Shown here: positions 1 through 7,761 of the stretch, piece after piece
Layout: each line of letters starts with the position of its first letter
Position numbering within the stretch: the stretch's first letter is position 1
Assembly: GCA_963703235.1 (NCBI GenBank)
Contig: OY969802.1
Span: forward strand, 2,046,001-2,110,000
Source: VRUE01 sp963703235
GTDB lineage: Bacteria > Actinomycetota > Thermoleophilia > Solirubrobacterales > 70-9
Reading direction: 5' to 3'
Length of the DNA stretch: 64,000 nt
Position numbers and translations under genes: made by a program
Notes under the pieces: generated by a model
Seen by the model: the letters and a program-made list of their open reading frames with translations, nothing else
Databases searched by the model: none
Told to the model about the DNA's origin: nothing

Positions 1-494
1 AGCGCGTTGCGCTGCGCCAGCGCCTGGCCGTAGCGCTGTCGCAGCTGCTCCCGCGAAGGCCAGCGGGCGGCGACGTAGCGGTCGAGGTGGGCGCGGCGCT
101 CGCCGGGCGGGCCCTTGATCAGCGCCAACCTGTCTGGGGAGAAGACCGCCACAGGCGGTCGGCTGTGGGCCAGGGCGGAAGGGTTTGCCGCGCTTCCGTC
201 GAGCAGGTGGCGTCGGCCTTCGCTGCGGCTGACGGATGCGAGGAACCGGTGCTCGATCCCGTCGTCGTCGCGGACGCGGGCCTCGGCGCGGGCGAACTGG
301 CCGCCGAAGGGGATCAGCTCACGCCGGTCGGAGGTGCGAAAGGAGCGGCCGGTGAGGGCGAAGTAGAGCGCCTCCAGGAGATTCGTCTTGCCGGCGCCGT
401 TGGGGCCGACAAGACTGACGATCCCCAGCTCGAGCTCGAGCTGGGCGTCGACCAGACTCCGCAGCGGCCTCGCTTCGACGGCGGCGATCCGCAT
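1..494 (-). CDS. recF: RecF, DNA replication/repair SMC-like ATPase (N-terminal part; runs off the window)
   Basis: Read on the minus strand from an ATG at 494, 9 nt after the dnaN stop, and open to the window edge (about 164 codons). The N-terminus begins MRIAAVEARPLRSL and carries a Walker A motif GPNGAGKT at about residues 30-37 followed by NLLEALYFALTGRSFRT, the typical RecF ATP-binding head. RecF loads RecA at ssDNA gaps with RecO and RecR and acts in the cytoplasm. Position directly downstream of dnaN matches the usual dnaA-dnaN-recF order, so co-transcription with dnaN is likely. The C-terminal part, with the ABC signature and Walker B, lies outside the window. The identification is firm; only the exact start (ATG 494) is a choice. 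Confidence 0.93.
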   Translation of the reverse strand, partial: MRIAAVEARPLRSLVDAQLELELGIVSLVGPNGAGKTNLLEALYFALTGRSFRTSDRRELIPFGGQFARAEARVRDDDGIEHRFLASVSRSEGRRHLLDGSAANPSALAHSRPPVAVFSPDRLALIKGPPGERRAHLDRYVAARWPSREQLRQRYGQALAQRNA

Positions 495-503
495 CGACCG
501 TGC

Positions 504-1610
504 CTAGACGTTGAGGCGGATCGGCATCACCAGGTAGCGGAAGTCTTCGTTGTCGACCGGCTGCAGCAGGCCCGGGCGAAGCGGCGAGATCAGCCGCAGC
601 ATCACCTCGTCCCCGGCGACGCTTTCGATCCCCTCGCGGAGGAACTCCGGGTTGAAGCCGATCTCCAGCGGCTCGCCCTCGAAGGCGGCGGGCATCGTCT
701 CTTCGGCGTCACCGACGTCCGGCGTCGAGGCCGAGACCTTCAGCTCGCCGCTGGAGAAGGAGAGCCGCAGCGGCGCGTTGCGCTGGGCGAGCTGGCTGAC
801 CCGGCGCGTCACCTCGAGGAATTCGGGTCGCGGCAGGCGCACGTCGTGCTCGTAGGACTCCGGCAGGAGCTGTCGAAAGTTGGGGAACTGCCCGTCGATC
901 AACCTCGTGCTGAGGAGGATCGCCCCTGCGCCGAAGACGGCCTGGTTGGGAAGCAGGCTGACCGCCACCTCGTCGATCTCCTCGGCGCCGACGATCCGCC
1001 CCAGCTCGCGCAGGGCGCGAGCTGGGATGTTCGCCTCCAGCTCGCCGCCGATGCCTTTCTCCAGGTCGGTCCGCTTCACCGCCAGCCGGTAGGAGTCGGT
1101 GGCGACCATCGTCATCTCCTCGCCGGCGGCGCTGACCAGGACCCCGGTCAGGACCGGGCGCATGTCGTCGCGGGACGCCGCCGGCGCCACCAGCTCGACC
1201 GTCTCCGCCAGGGCGACCGCCGGGATCTTCAACGGCTCCTCGCCCTGATCGGGGAGCTTGGGAAAGTCCTCGGCAGGGAGCACCCGCAGGTGGAAGCTCG
1301 AGCTGCCGCTGCGGATCTCGACATCGCGCTCGGTCTCGCGCGCCTCGATCTCGACACCGGCGTCGCCGAGCGAGCGTGCCAGCTCGGCGAGCAGGCGACC
1401 GGGGAGGAGAACCGCGCCCTGACTCTCGACCTGCGCCTCCATCGTGGTCCGCAGCCCCACCTCGCCGTCGGTCGCCGCCAGCTCGACGCCGGCCTCCGAC
1501 GCGGTAACGAGGATTCCCGACAGAGCCTGGGTTGCGGCGCGGGTCGATACAGCTCGTGAGACGAGCGAGAGCTTGGTGACGAGTTCGTCTCGGTTGGTCG
1601 ACAGCTTCAA
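504..1610 (-). CDS. dnaN: DNA polymerase III beta sliding clamp
   Basis: Processivity clamp that encircles DNA and tethers polymerase III. Translation from the TTG at 1610 (LKLSTNRDELVTKL...) gives 368 aa, the usual clamp length, and the protein ends YLVMPIRLNV, matching the conserved clamp C-terminus. An in-frame ATG at 1664 would add 18 residues (METTVSTTANPTRKG...) that do not resemble clamp N-termini and that overlap the DnaA-box-like/palindromic spacer. A GAAAAGGG purine tract lies about 9 nt before the TTG. I therefore prefer TTG 1610, at moderate certainty. It lies between dnaA (upstream) and recF (downstream), all on the minus strand. Confidence 0.95.
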   Translation of the reverse strand: MKLSTNRDELVTKLSLVSRAVSTRAATQALSGILVTASEAGVELAATDGEVGLRTTMEAQVESQGAVLLPGRLLAELARSLGDAGVEIEARETERDVEIRSGSSSFHLRVLPAEDFPKLPDQGEEPLKIPAVALAETVELVAPAASRDDMRPVLTGVLVSAAGEEMTMVATDSYRLAVKRTDLEKGIGGELEANIPARALRELGRIVGAEEIDEVAVSLLPNQAVFGAGAILLSTRLIDGQFPNFRQLLPESYEHDVRLPRPEFLEVTRRVSQLAQRNAPLRLSFSSGELKVSASTPDVGDAEETMPAAFEGEPLEIGFNPEFLREGIESVAGDEVMLRLISPLRPGLLQPVDNEDFRYLVMPIRLNV

Positions 1611-1639
1611 GTGTTCAATCCCTTTTCGAGTTGGATTAG

Positions 1640-1780
1640 CGGTTGTGGAAACAGTGGTTTCCATGGATATTCGGCGTGGTCATGGGATTTGCGGCCTGTG
1701 GAGACGACTGTGGAAGTGCTTGATTCTTACAGCGGCGTCGGCTGTCAGCGCCGCTCCGGCAAAGGGCTGTGGATTGCCGA
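1640..1780. other. Candidate oriC/DnaA-box cluster in the dnaA-dnaN spacer
   Basis: Four TGTGGA cores, all in the same orientation on the plus strand, occur at 1645, 1697, 1709 and 1768; read on the minus strand they give NNNTCCACA nonamers close to the DnaA box TTNTCCACA. A 7-bp inverted repeat TGGAAAC-AGTG-GTTTCCA spans 1646-1663. Actinobacterial oriC commonly sits between dnaA and dnaN, and this spacer is one of the few low-coding places in the block. The spacer is short and none of the boxes is a perfect consensus, so this could be a DnaA autoregulatory site rather than the whole origin. Confidence 0.5.
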
Positions 1781-3070
1781 GCGCAGCTCTGCGGCGCGCT
1801 GTGCAAAGTCGGGGTCTGCGGCGATGGCGGCGGCGGCGCGCCGTAGCGAGTTGAGCACGGTGGAGTGATCGCGGCCGCCGTAGAGGCGGCCGATCTGGGG
1901 CAGGGAGAGGTCGGTCAGCTCGCGGGTCAGGAGAATCGCCAGCTGCCGGGCCCGTAGCGCCGTGGCGGTGCGGCTGGAGACGAGGTCGGCGCGGGAGACG
2001 TCGAAGGCATCGGCGACGCGTTCCTGGATCTCCTCGACGGCGGTCGGCTCGGCGGAGCCCCCGGAGGGGATCAGCTCGGCGATCAGCTCGGGGCTGAGCG
2101 GCTTCGCGGTAAGCGAGGCGTGGGCGACGACGCGGGTGAGGGCGCCGTGCAGGCGCCGCACGTTGGCGTCGATCCGCCGCGCCAGCTCCGAGAGGGTGTC
2201 GCGGTCGGCGTCGACGACGCCGGCCTCGTCGGCGAGGCGGTGCAGGACGGTGAGCCGGGTCGGCATGTCCGGCGGCTCGACGGCGACGGTCAGCCCCCAC
2301 TCGAAGCGGTCGCGCAGGCGCGAGGCGAGCGTCGAGAGCTCGCTGGGCAGACGGTCGGCCGAGAGGACCAGCTGGCTGCCGCCTTCATAGAGGGCGTTGA
2401 ACGTATGGAAGAACTCCTCTTCGGTGTGCTGCTTCCCCTGCAGGAACTGGACGTCGTCGACGAGGAGGACGTCGAGATCGCGATAGCGATTCTTGAAGCC
2501 CTCGGCGCCGCTGGAGCGCAGCGCCGCGACGAACTGGTTGGTGAAGCACTCGGCGGTCGTGTAGCGGACGCTGAGAGCGGGGGCGCTGGCGCGGAGGTAG
2601 TGGGCGATCGCCGCCAGCAGGTGGGTCTTGCCCAGACCCGGGGGGCCGTGCAGGAAGAGCGGGTTGTAGGCCTCCGACGGAGCCTCGGCCACGGCCAGGG
2701 CGGCGGCGTGCGCAACGCGGTTCCCCTCGCCGATCACGAAGCGGTCGAAGGTGTAGTTCGGATTGAGCTCGATCGAGCCGGCGCTCTTGCCGCCGCCCCC
2801 CGCCCCGCCCCCCGCCTCGGCGAAGCTGATCTCGCTCAGCTCCGTCTGCGACGCAGCGAGGGCTTCGCGGATCAGCGACGCGTAGCGCCGGTCGACCCAG
2901 GAGCGGATGCCCTCGGGGGCGGCGAGGAAGATCGTCTGCTCCTGGGCGCCGATCGCGCGCAGCGGCTCCAGCCAGAGCTTGAAGGTGGACTCGGGAACCG
3001 CCGCCCGCAACCGCTCCTGGACTTCTCTCCAGAGGGTCTCCAGGGGCTGTCCAGGGGGGTCGGCGGGCAC
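1745..3070 (-). CDS. dnaA: Chromosomal replication initiator DnaA
   Basis: AAA+ initiator that binds DnaA boxes and opens oriC. Domain I (LETLWREVQERLRAAVPEST) is followed by a Gly-rich linker, Walker A GPPGLGKTHLL near residues 142-152, Walker B VLLVDDVQF near 200, and the C-terminal DNA-binding signature GGRDHSTVLNSLRRA. The chosen start is GTG 3070, giving 441 aa. The reading frame stays open to 3181, but the extra 37 residues (MAVAVYGRAP...) are unlike any DnaA N-terminus and would run into the divergent rpmH promoter. It is divergent from rpmH and is followed by dnaN on the same strand. Confidence 0.96.
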   Translation of the reverse strand: MPADPPGQPLETLWREVQERLRAAVPESTFKLWLEPLRAIGAQEQTIFLAAPEGIRSWVDRRYASLIREALAASQTELSEISFAEAGGGAGGGGKSAGSIELNPNYTFDRFVIGEGNRVAHAAALAVAEAPSEAYNPLFLHGPPGLGKTHLLAAIAHYLRASAPALSVRYTTAECFTNQFVAALRSSGAEGFKNRYRDLDVLLVDDVQFLQGKQHTEEEFFHTFNALYEGGSQLVLSADRLPSELSTLASRLRDRFEWGLTVAVEPPDMPTRLTVLHRLADEAGVVDADRDTLSELARRIDANVRRLHGALTRVVAHASLTAKPLSPELIAELIPSGGSAEPTAVEEIQERVADAFDVSRADLVSSRTATALRARQLAILLTRELTDLSLPQIGRLYGGRDHSTVLNSLRRAAAAIAADPDFAQRAAELRSAIHSPLPERR

Positions 3071-3164
3071 CAGCGAGCGACCATAGCGACGCCTACCCGA
3101 GCGTAGCCGCAGCGACCCGCAAATCCCGGAGAAAGCTTTCGGGGGCGCATCGGGTGCGCGTCCG

Positions 3165-3170
3165 TATACT
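3165..3170 (+). promoter_or_regulatory. -10 box (TATACT) of the rpmH-rnpA-yidD-yidC operon
   Basis: TATACT lies 10 nt upstream of the rpmH ATG at 3181. This would place transcription start at or just before the start codon, giving a leaderless or nearly leaderless mRNA. No convincing TTGACA is seen 17 nt upstream. Confidence 0.5.
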
Positions 3171-3180
3171 GCGACGGCCA

Positions 3181-3315
3181 ATGAAGCGGACCTACCAGCC
3201 GAAGCGGCGCAAGCGGGCCAAGACGCACGGGTTCCGGGCGAGGATGCGGACCCGCTCCGGCCGTGCGATCCTGAAGCGGCGCCGTCGCAAAGGCCGGAAG
3301 CGGCTCACTCCGTAG
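3181..3315 (+). CDS. rpmH: 50S ribosomal protein L34
   Basis: A 44-aa, extremely basic protein beginning MKRTYQPKRRKRAKTHGFRA and containing the L34 core RMRTRSGRAILKRRRRKGRK. L34 is a small structural protein of the large ribosomal subunit. The ORF is complete, from ATG 3181 to TAG 3313-3315, and is followed 2 nt later by rnpA, the universal rpmH-rnpA pair. It is divergent from dnaA, as at most bacterial origins. There is no doubt about identity; its small size makes it easy to miss. Confidence 0.97.
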   Translation: MKRTYQPKRRKRAKTHGFRARMRTRSGRAILKRRRRKGRKRLTP

Positions 3316-3317
3316 AT

Positions 3318-3686
3318 ATGCCGAAGCGACGCCGCCTCTCGCGGAGCGGTGAGTTCGACCGCGTCTACCGCGACGGTTCCTCCCACGCCACCCGCTACCT
3401 CGTCCTCTACAACTTCCCTCGTCGCGGCGAGGAGGAGCACGACGTGCGGCTTGGCGTCTCCGCCAGCCGCAAGGTCGGCGGCGCAGTGGACCGCAACCGG
3501 GTCAAGCGTGCCCTGCGGGAAGCGTTCTGGAGCCTTTCGGAGCGCCTGCCGGAGGGCCACGACTTCGTCCTCGTCGCCCGTCCCGAGATCTCCGGGCTGA
3601 TCGAGCGCGAGGGCTCCCCGGGGGTGCGGGCGAGCATCGAAGAGGCCCTCGCGGGCGGCAGCGCAGCCAGGGAGCGTTCCACGTGA
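3318..3686 (+). CDS. rnpA: Ribonuclease P protein component
   Basis: Protein subunit that assists the RNase P RNA in 5' processing of tRNAs. The 122-aa basic protein starts MPKRRRLSRSGEFDRVYRDG and contains the RNase P signature around residues 45-70 (RLGVSASRKVGGAVDRNRVKR, the RNR motif). Its TGA stop overlaps the GTG start of yidD (GTGA), so translation is coupled. The last codons lie inside a near-consensus parS site at 3676-3689. No RNase P RNA gene is seen in this window. Confidence 0.95.
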   Translation: MPKRRRLSRSGEFDRVYRDGSSHATRYLVLYNFPRRGEEEHDVRLGVSASRKVGGAVDRNRVKRALREAFWSLSERLPEGHDFVLVARPEISGLIEREGSPGVRASIEEALAGGSAARERST

Positions 3687-3689
3687 AAC
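3676..3689. promoter_or_regulatory. parS centromere site
   Basis: GTTCCACGTGAAAC differs by a single base from the canonical parS core GTTTCACGTGAAAC. ParB binds such palindromes near the origin, and parA/parB begin 2.4 kb away. The site overlaps the rnpA stop and the yidD start codon. The evidence is the match plus position; binding has not been shown. Confidence 0.8.
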
Positions 3690-3955
3690 GCATCGCCCTG
3701 GCGGCGATCGCCGCCTACCGGCGGCTGATCTCGCCAGCGCTGCCGCGCCGTTGCCGTTATGAGCCGACCTGCTCGGCCTACGCGACCGAGGCGATCCGCC
3801 GCCACGGGCCCGCCCGGGGGCTGCTGCTCGCCTGTTGGCGTCTCCTGCGCTGCAATCCGTTCAGCCACGGCGGCTTCGATCCGGTTCCCAAGCGCTTCAC
3901 TCTGCGGGTCGGGCCGATCGACCCGGCCGAGTACCACGGTGAGGCGCGCACGTGA
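3683..3955 (+). CDS. yidD: Membrane protein insertion efficiency factor YidD
   Basis: A 90-aa protein with the full YidD signature: RRLISPALPRRCRYEPTCSAYA, then AIRRHGPARGLLLACWRLLRCNPFSHGGFDPV, with the three conserved cysteines. YidD is a small membrane-associated helper of YidC-dependent insertion. The GTG start at 3683 overlaps the rnpA stop, and its own TGA overlaps the yidC GTG start (3952), so the genes form a tightly coupled operon. The C-terminus is short, as is usual in actinobacteria. Confidence 0.94.
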   Translation: MKRIALAAIAAYRRLISPALPRRCRYEPTCSAYATEAIRRHGPARGLLLACWRLLRCNPFSHGGFDPVPKRFTLRVGPIDPAEYHGEART

Positions 3956-4707
3956 CGCCGCTGGCGAACATCCTGCAGCCGCTGATCGACGTCGGCAACT
4001 CGGTACTGACGTTCTTCCACGACAGCGCCGGGCTCAGTTGGGGGATGTCGATCGTCGCCCTGACGATCGCTACCCGGGCGCTGCTGATCCCGCTCACCTA
4101 CAAATCGCTGAAAGGGATGCGGGCGCTGCAGGCTCTGCAGCCGCAGGTCAAAGAGATCCAGGCCAAGTACAAAAACGACCGCCAGCGCATGCAGCAGGAG
4201 ATGATGCGCTTCTATCAGGAGAACAAAGTCAACCCCTTTGCCTCCTGCATCCCGCTGCTCGCCCAGCTGCCGGTCTTCATCACCCTCTTCTACGTCCTCC
4301 GCGACGAGCTGCCCGAGGACATCGGCTGCCAGGCGGGCGAATGCGGCAGCGAAGCCTCCTTCCTCTTCATCTCCGACCTGACCGCCAAGGCAGCGGGGGG
4401 CGAACTGATCGCGTTGCTGATCCTCTACATCGGAACCCAGCTGATCTCGGGCTTGGTGATGGCGGTCACCGCCGACAAAAGCCAGCGAATGTTGATGTTC
4501 GCGTTGCCGTTCATCTTCGTGCCGTTCGTAATCACCTTCCCGGCCGGGCTCGTCCTTTACTGGATCACCACCAACATCTGGACGATCGGACAGCAGTACG
4601 CGATCCAGAGGATCATTCCGCCGCCGGCGACGCCGACTCCGGAGGCTGTGGCGGCCGCCAAGCCGCCGCCTCCGCCGCCGAAAAAAAAGAAGAAGCGGCG
4701 ACGGTAG
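3952..4707 (+). CDS. yidC: Membrane protein insertase YidC/Oxa1
   Basis: Inserts and folds membrane proteins with or without SecYEG. It is a 251-aa Oxa1-type protein without the large periplasmic domain of Gram-negative YidC. An amphipathic N-terminus is followed by TM1 with the groove arginine (LTIATRALLIPLT), a coiled hairpin KEIQAKYKNDRQRMQQEM, FASCIPLLAQLPVFITLFYVL, and two to three further membrane segments (LIALLILYIGTQLISGLVMA; FALPFIFVPFVITFPAGLVLYW). The tail ends in a proline tract and then KKKKKRRR, a basic tail that may contact the ribosome (inference). The GTG start overlaps the yidD stop. The stop codon lies in the left arm of palindromic element A. Confidence 0.95.
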   Translation: MTPLANILQPLIDVGNSVLTFFHDSAGLSWGMSIVALTIATRALLIPLTYKSLKGMRALQALQPQVKEIQAKYKNDRQRMQQEMMRFYQENKVNPFASCIPLLAQLPVFITLFYVLRDELPEDIGCQAGECGSEASFLFISDLTAKAAGGELIALLILYIGTQLISGLVMAVTADKSQRMLMFALPFIFVPFVITFPAGLVLYWITTNIWTIGQQYAIQRIIPPPATPTPEAVAAAKPPPPPPKKKKKRRR

Positions 4708-4836
4708 GCCTCCAGGGGAACCTCCCGGGGGCGTTGATGTTCGCTTCGCTCACCAATTTGGTGCCGCTTCGCGGCTGGAATCACTCTGCGGTGCCCGCTT
4801 CGCGACACGCCCCTGGAGGGGCCTCCCCACGGCCTA
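4704..4836 (+). repeat. Family I palindromic element, copy A
   Basis: It fills most of the yidC-jag spacer. A 72-nt core, TGATGTTCGC...TTCGCGAC (4735-4806), is flanked by imperfectly complementary arms of about 31 nt (4704-4734 and 4807-4836; the closest stretches are ACGCCCC/GGGGCGT at the loop and GTAGGCC/GGCCTAC at the outer ends). The core is about 92% identical to the reverse complement of 61958-62030, whereas the arms are unrelated to those of that copy. The left arm overlaps the yidC stop codon. It could act as a folded 3' RNA, a terminator-like structure or a small non-autonomous mobile hairpin; see findings. Confidence 0.75.
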
Positions 4837-4927
4837 CTCCATCGGTCTCCCTCCCTCGCCTCAGCTCTCCGCCCGCTCTTTCCGCCACCGCTAGCCGTCA
4901 CCTCTGGACGCGAGATAGGGTGAGGGG

Positions 4928-5410
4928 GTGAGCACGAATGGGGATTGGCCGAGCGAGCCTGCTGAGCGGGTGCGAGAGCTGGTTGAGGGAGTGCTCGATG
5001 AGCTCGACCTTGAGGGTGAGGTTGAGGTTCGGGAGGACGACGATGCGATCGGCGTCGCGATTGAAGGCGAGGACGACTACGGCCTGCTGATCGGCAAACG
5101 CGGGCAGACGATCGACGCTCTGCAGCTGCTCTGCTATCAGGCGGCCTTCCGCGGACTGCGCGATCGCAAGCGTGTCCTTCTCGACGTCGCCGGTTACCGC
5201 GAGCGACGGCGCGAGGTGCTGACCGCTCGCGCCGACCGCGCCGCCGAGCAGGCGCTCGAGGACGACTGCACCGTGCAGATGGATCCGATGAGCGCCCAGG
5301 AGCGCCGCGTCGTCCACGAGCACCTCAAGGATCGCGCCGGGATCGAGACCTACAGCGAAGGGGATGAGCCGCGGCGTTGCGTGATCGTGGCTCCCCTCGT
5401 TTCGGATTGA
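4928..5410 (+). CDS. jag: Jag/KhpB-type KH-R3H RNA-binding protein
   Basis: A 160-aa protein. An acidic N-terminus is followed by a KH domain with the GxxG loop (LLIGKRGQTIDALQLL, about residues 53-68) and a C-terminal R3H domain (MDPMSAQERRVVHEHL...TYSEGDEPRRCVIVAP). The Jag_N domain found in Firmicutes is missing, as is usual in actinobacteria. It is an RNA-binding regulator that partners with KhpA and is linked to cell division and envelope homeostasis in other bacteria. The GTG start at 4928 follows an AGGGG tract. It stands downstream of yidC and overlaps the rsmG start. The family assignment is firm; the specific role here is unknown. Confidence 0.9.
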   Translation: MSTNGDWPSEPAERVRELVEGVLDELDLEGEVEVREDDDAIGVAIEGEDDYGLLIGKRGQTIDALQLLCYQAAFRGLRDRKRVLLDVAGYRERRREVLTARADRAAEQALEDDCTVQMDPMSAQERRVVHEHLKDRAGIETYSEGDEPRRCVIVAPLVSD

Positions 5411-6066
5411 GGGCGGAGCAGCGCGCGACGATCACGCGCGTGCTTGAGCTGCTTAGGGACGAGCGGGCTTCGGTCAGCTCGGTCACCGAGCCCGAGCGTG
5501 CCTGGAAGGTCCACGTCGACGACAGTCTCACCGGGCTCGAGGTTCCAGCCCTGCGAGAAGCCGGGCGGGTCGCCGATATTGGCTCTGGGGCTGGGTTTCC
5601 AGGACTTGTCCTGGCGGTGGCTCTTCCTCGAGCTGAGGTCGACCTGATCGAGTCGGTCGGCCGCAAGTGCGCCTTCATCGAGCGTGCCGCGCAGGCTGCG
5701 GGGATCGGCAACGTGCGGGTCCTCAACGCCCGCTCGGAGGAGGTCGCGGCCGCCAGCGGCCGCGAGTCCTACGACGCGGTCACCGCCCGCGCCGTGGGCC
5801 GCCTCTCGACCCTGGCCGAGCTGGCCTCGCCGCTGCTGCGAGAGAACGGGGTGCTGGTGGCCTGGAAGGGCAAACGGGACCCCGACGAGGAAGCCCAGCT
5901 AACCCGCGCCGCCGCTCAGCTCGCAATGCACCCGCAGCAGATCCTCGACGTCGGCGACCGGGCGGGCAGCAAGCATCGCCACCTCCACATCATCGGGAAG
6001 ATTGGCCCTACCCCACCCGAGCTTCCCCGTCGCTCCGGCATGGCCAAGAAGCGCCCACGAGGCTGA
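5407..6066 (+). CDS. rsmG: 16S rRNA (guanine-527-N7)-methyltransferase RsmG
   Basis: SAM-dependent methylation of G527 (E. coli numbering) in 16S rRNA. The SAM motif is ADIGSGAGFPGLVLAVALP, followed by DLIESVGRKCAFIE and DAVTARAVGRLSTLAELASPLL, the hallmark RsmG series. I start it at TTG 5407, whose last two bases overlap the jag stop (TTGA), giving 219 aa; an in-frame TTG at 5377 would add 10 residues. The C-terminus ends in a basic tail (MAKKRPRG). Order jag-rsmG-parA-parB is the standard origin arrangement. Confidence 0.93.
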   Translation: MRAEQRATITRVLELLRDERASVSSVTEPERAWKVHVDDSLTGLEVPALREAGRVADIGSGAGFPGLVLAVALPRAEVDLIESVGRKCAFIERAAQAAGIGNVRVLNARSEEVAAASGRESYDAVTARAVGRLSTLAELASPLLRENGVLVAWKGKRDPDEEAQLTRAAAQLAMHPQQILDVGDRAGSKHRHLHIIGKIGPTPPELPRRSGMAKKRPRG

Positions 6067-6097
6067 GGGATCGCGAGCGAACTAGTCTGCCGGGTCA

Positions 6098-6856
6098 ATG
6101 GGCCTCGTCTACGCAGTCGCGAACCAGAAGGGCGGCGTCGGCAAGACGACCACGGCGGTCAATCTCGCCGCCTGCGCCGCCCGCGGCGGCGCCCAGACCC
6201 TCCTCGTCGACCTCGATCCGCAGTGCAACGCGACGGTGGCGCTGGGCGGCGACCGCAGTCTGCACCCCTCCTCCTACGACTGCCTGATCGGCGACGTCTC
6301 GGTCGCCGAGGCGGCACGACCGGCGGGCCCGGACAACCTCTGGCTCGTCCCCGCCAACGTCGACCTCGCCGGCGCCGCCGTCGAGCTGCCTCGGCTCGAC
6401 GGCTCCGAGACCCGGCTGCGCGAGAGCCTCGGCCCGGTGCGCGAGCGCTTCGCCTTCACGATGCTCGACTGCCCTCCCTCGCTGGGCCCGGTCAGCGTCA
6501 ACGCGCTGGTCGCCGCCGACCGGGTGATCGTGCCCGTCCAGGCGGAGTACCTGGCGCTCGAGGGGCTGGTCCAGTTCCTCGATACTTTGGGTGCGATCCG
6601 GCGCGAGCTGAATCCGGCGCTGAACGTGTCGGGCCTGTTGATCACTATGCACGACGAGCGCACCCGCCTCGCCCAGGACGTCGAGCGAGAGTTGCGGGAG
6701 CACTTTCCCGAGATGGTCTTCCAAACGGTCATACCGCGCAGCGTCCGCCTCGCCGAGGCGCCGAGCTACGGGCTGCCCGTGATCGAGCACGCACCCGCCT
6801 CGCGCGGCGCCGACGCTTACCGCGCCCTGGCCGAGGAGCTCGGCGCCCGTGGCTAG
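6098..6856 (+). CDS. parA: Chromosome partitioning ATPase ParA/Soj
   Basis: Walker-type ATPase that moves ParB-parS complexes along the nucleoid and, as Soj, can regulate DnaA. The deviant Walker A KGGVGKTT sits at residues 11-18, followed by LLVDLDPQCNATVAL (Walker A') and FTMLDCPPSLGPVSVNAL (Walker B). The 252 aa are typical of a chromosomal Soj with no N-terminal HTH. The C-terminus ends AYRALAEELGARG, and the stop overlaps the parB GTG start. A candidate -10 TAGTCT lies about 10 nt before the ATG. Confidence 0.95.
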   Translation: MGLVYAVANQKGGVGKTTTAVNLAACAARGGAQTLLVDLDPQCNATVALGGDRSLHPSSYDCLIGDVSVAEAARPAGPDNLWLVPANVDLAGAAVELPRLDGSETRLRESLGPVRERFAFTMLDCPPSLGPVSVNALVAADRVIVPVQAEYLALEGLVQFLDTLGAIRRELNPALNVSGLLITMHDERTRLAQDVERELREHFPEMVFQTVIPRSVRLAEAPSYGLPVIEHAPASRGADAYRALAEELGARG

Positions 6857-7751
6857 CGCCGGCACCAAGCGCGGGATGGGCCGCGGCCTGGCCGCGATCC
6901 TGCCCGAAAGCGGTGGCGAGGAGCTCGGCGAGCTGCGCGAGCTGCCGGTCGAGCTGGTCAAGCCCAACCCGAAGCAGCCGCGGACCCGCTTCGACCCGGA
7001 GGCGCTCGCCGGCCTGGCCGCTTCGATCGAAGCCAGCGGCGTCGTCCAGCCACTGCTGGTCCGCCCCCTGGCGGACGGCAGCTACGAGCTGATCGCCGGC
7101 GAGCGGCGCTGGCGAGCGGCGCAGCAGGCCGGCCTGGAAAGGGTGCCGGCGATCGTCCGCGACTCCGAGCGGGCGGAGCGGCTTCAGGTGGCGCTGATCG
7201 AGAACATGGTCCGCGAGGACCTGAACCCGGTCGAGGAGGCGCGTGCCTGCGCGGCGCTGGTCGACGACCTCGGCCTCTCCAAGGAGGAGTTGGCGCGCCG
7301 CATCGGCCGCAGCCGCCCCGCCGTCTCCAACCTGATCCGCCTGCTCGATCTTCCCGACGAGGCGCTGGAGCTGCTCGAGTCGGGCGAGCTCAGCGAGGGC
7401 CACGGCAAGGCGCTGCTCGGCGCCGCCGGCAACGACGTCCGACGCCGTCTCGCCCGCGACGCCGCCAGGGGCGGCTGGTCGGTGCGGGAGACCGAGAACC
7501 GAGCTAAGCTGGCTGGCCAGCCAAAGGCTCGAAGCGGCTCTGGAAAGCGTCCTAACGCCGAGGAGACGGCCGCGATGCGGGCCGCCGCCGACCAGCTCGA
7601 GTCGGCTCTCGGACACGAAGTGAAGGTGCGGCCGAAGGGCGAGGAGATCGCGGTCGAGGTCCGCCTCGCCGATCTCGACGAGGCCCTCGCCCTCGCCCAC
7701 AGGCTCTCTCGCAATGCTCACGCTGCCGCCGCCCCAGCTGAGAAGATCTAA
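6849..7751 (+). CDS. parB: Chromosome partitioning protein ParB/Spo0J
   Basis: CTP-dependent DNA clamp loading at parS. Domains in order: a short basic N-terminus (KRGMGRGLAAIL), the ParB/Srx domain with CTP motifs (GVVQPLLVRP, LIAGERRWRAAQQAGL, ALIENMVREDLNPVEEA), an HTH (SKEELARRIGRSRPAVSNLIRLLDLP), a linker, and a C-terminal dimerisation domain. The 300 aa are the normal length. The GTG start at 6849 overlaps the parA stop. Its likely binding site is the parS at 3676-3689. The stop TAA lies inside a 17-bp palindrome (7743-7759). Confidence 0.95.
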   Translation: MASAGTKRGMGRGLAAILPESGGEELGELRELPVELVKPNPKQPRTRFDPEALAGLAASIEASGVVQPLLVRPLADGSYELIAGERRWRAAQQAGLERVPAIVRDSERAERLQVALIENMVREDLNPVEEARACAALVDDLGLSKEELARRIGRSRPAVSNLIRLLDLPDEALELLESGELSEGHGKALLGAAGNDVRRRLARDAARGGWSVRETENRAKLAGQPKARSGSGKRPNAEETAAMRAAADQLESALGHEVKVRPKGEEIAVEVRLADLDEALALAHRLSRNAHAAAAPAEKI

Positions 7752-7759
7752 TAGATCTT
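7743..7759. promoter_or_regulatory. 17-bp palindrome with two AGATCT sites at the parB/methyltransferase junction
   Basis: AAGATCTAATAGATCTT is a perfect inverted repeat around a central A, containing AGATCT at 7744 and 7753. It lies 2 nt before the GTG 7762 that I consider the likeliest methyltransferase start, so it covers the place where a promoter or operator would be. AGATCT is the recognition site of BglII, the prototype of the nuclease family encoded nearby. That coincidence suggests autoregulation by methylation or by the small winged-helix protein, but it remains inference. Confidence 0.5.
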
Positions 7760-7761
7760 TT

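Noticed and set aside
87..1559. Long open reading frame antisense to recF/dnaN
   Set aside because: High GC creates long frames opposite real genes; the translation is repetitive Arg/Gln/Asp/Leu with no domain, while dnaN on the other strand is unmistakable.
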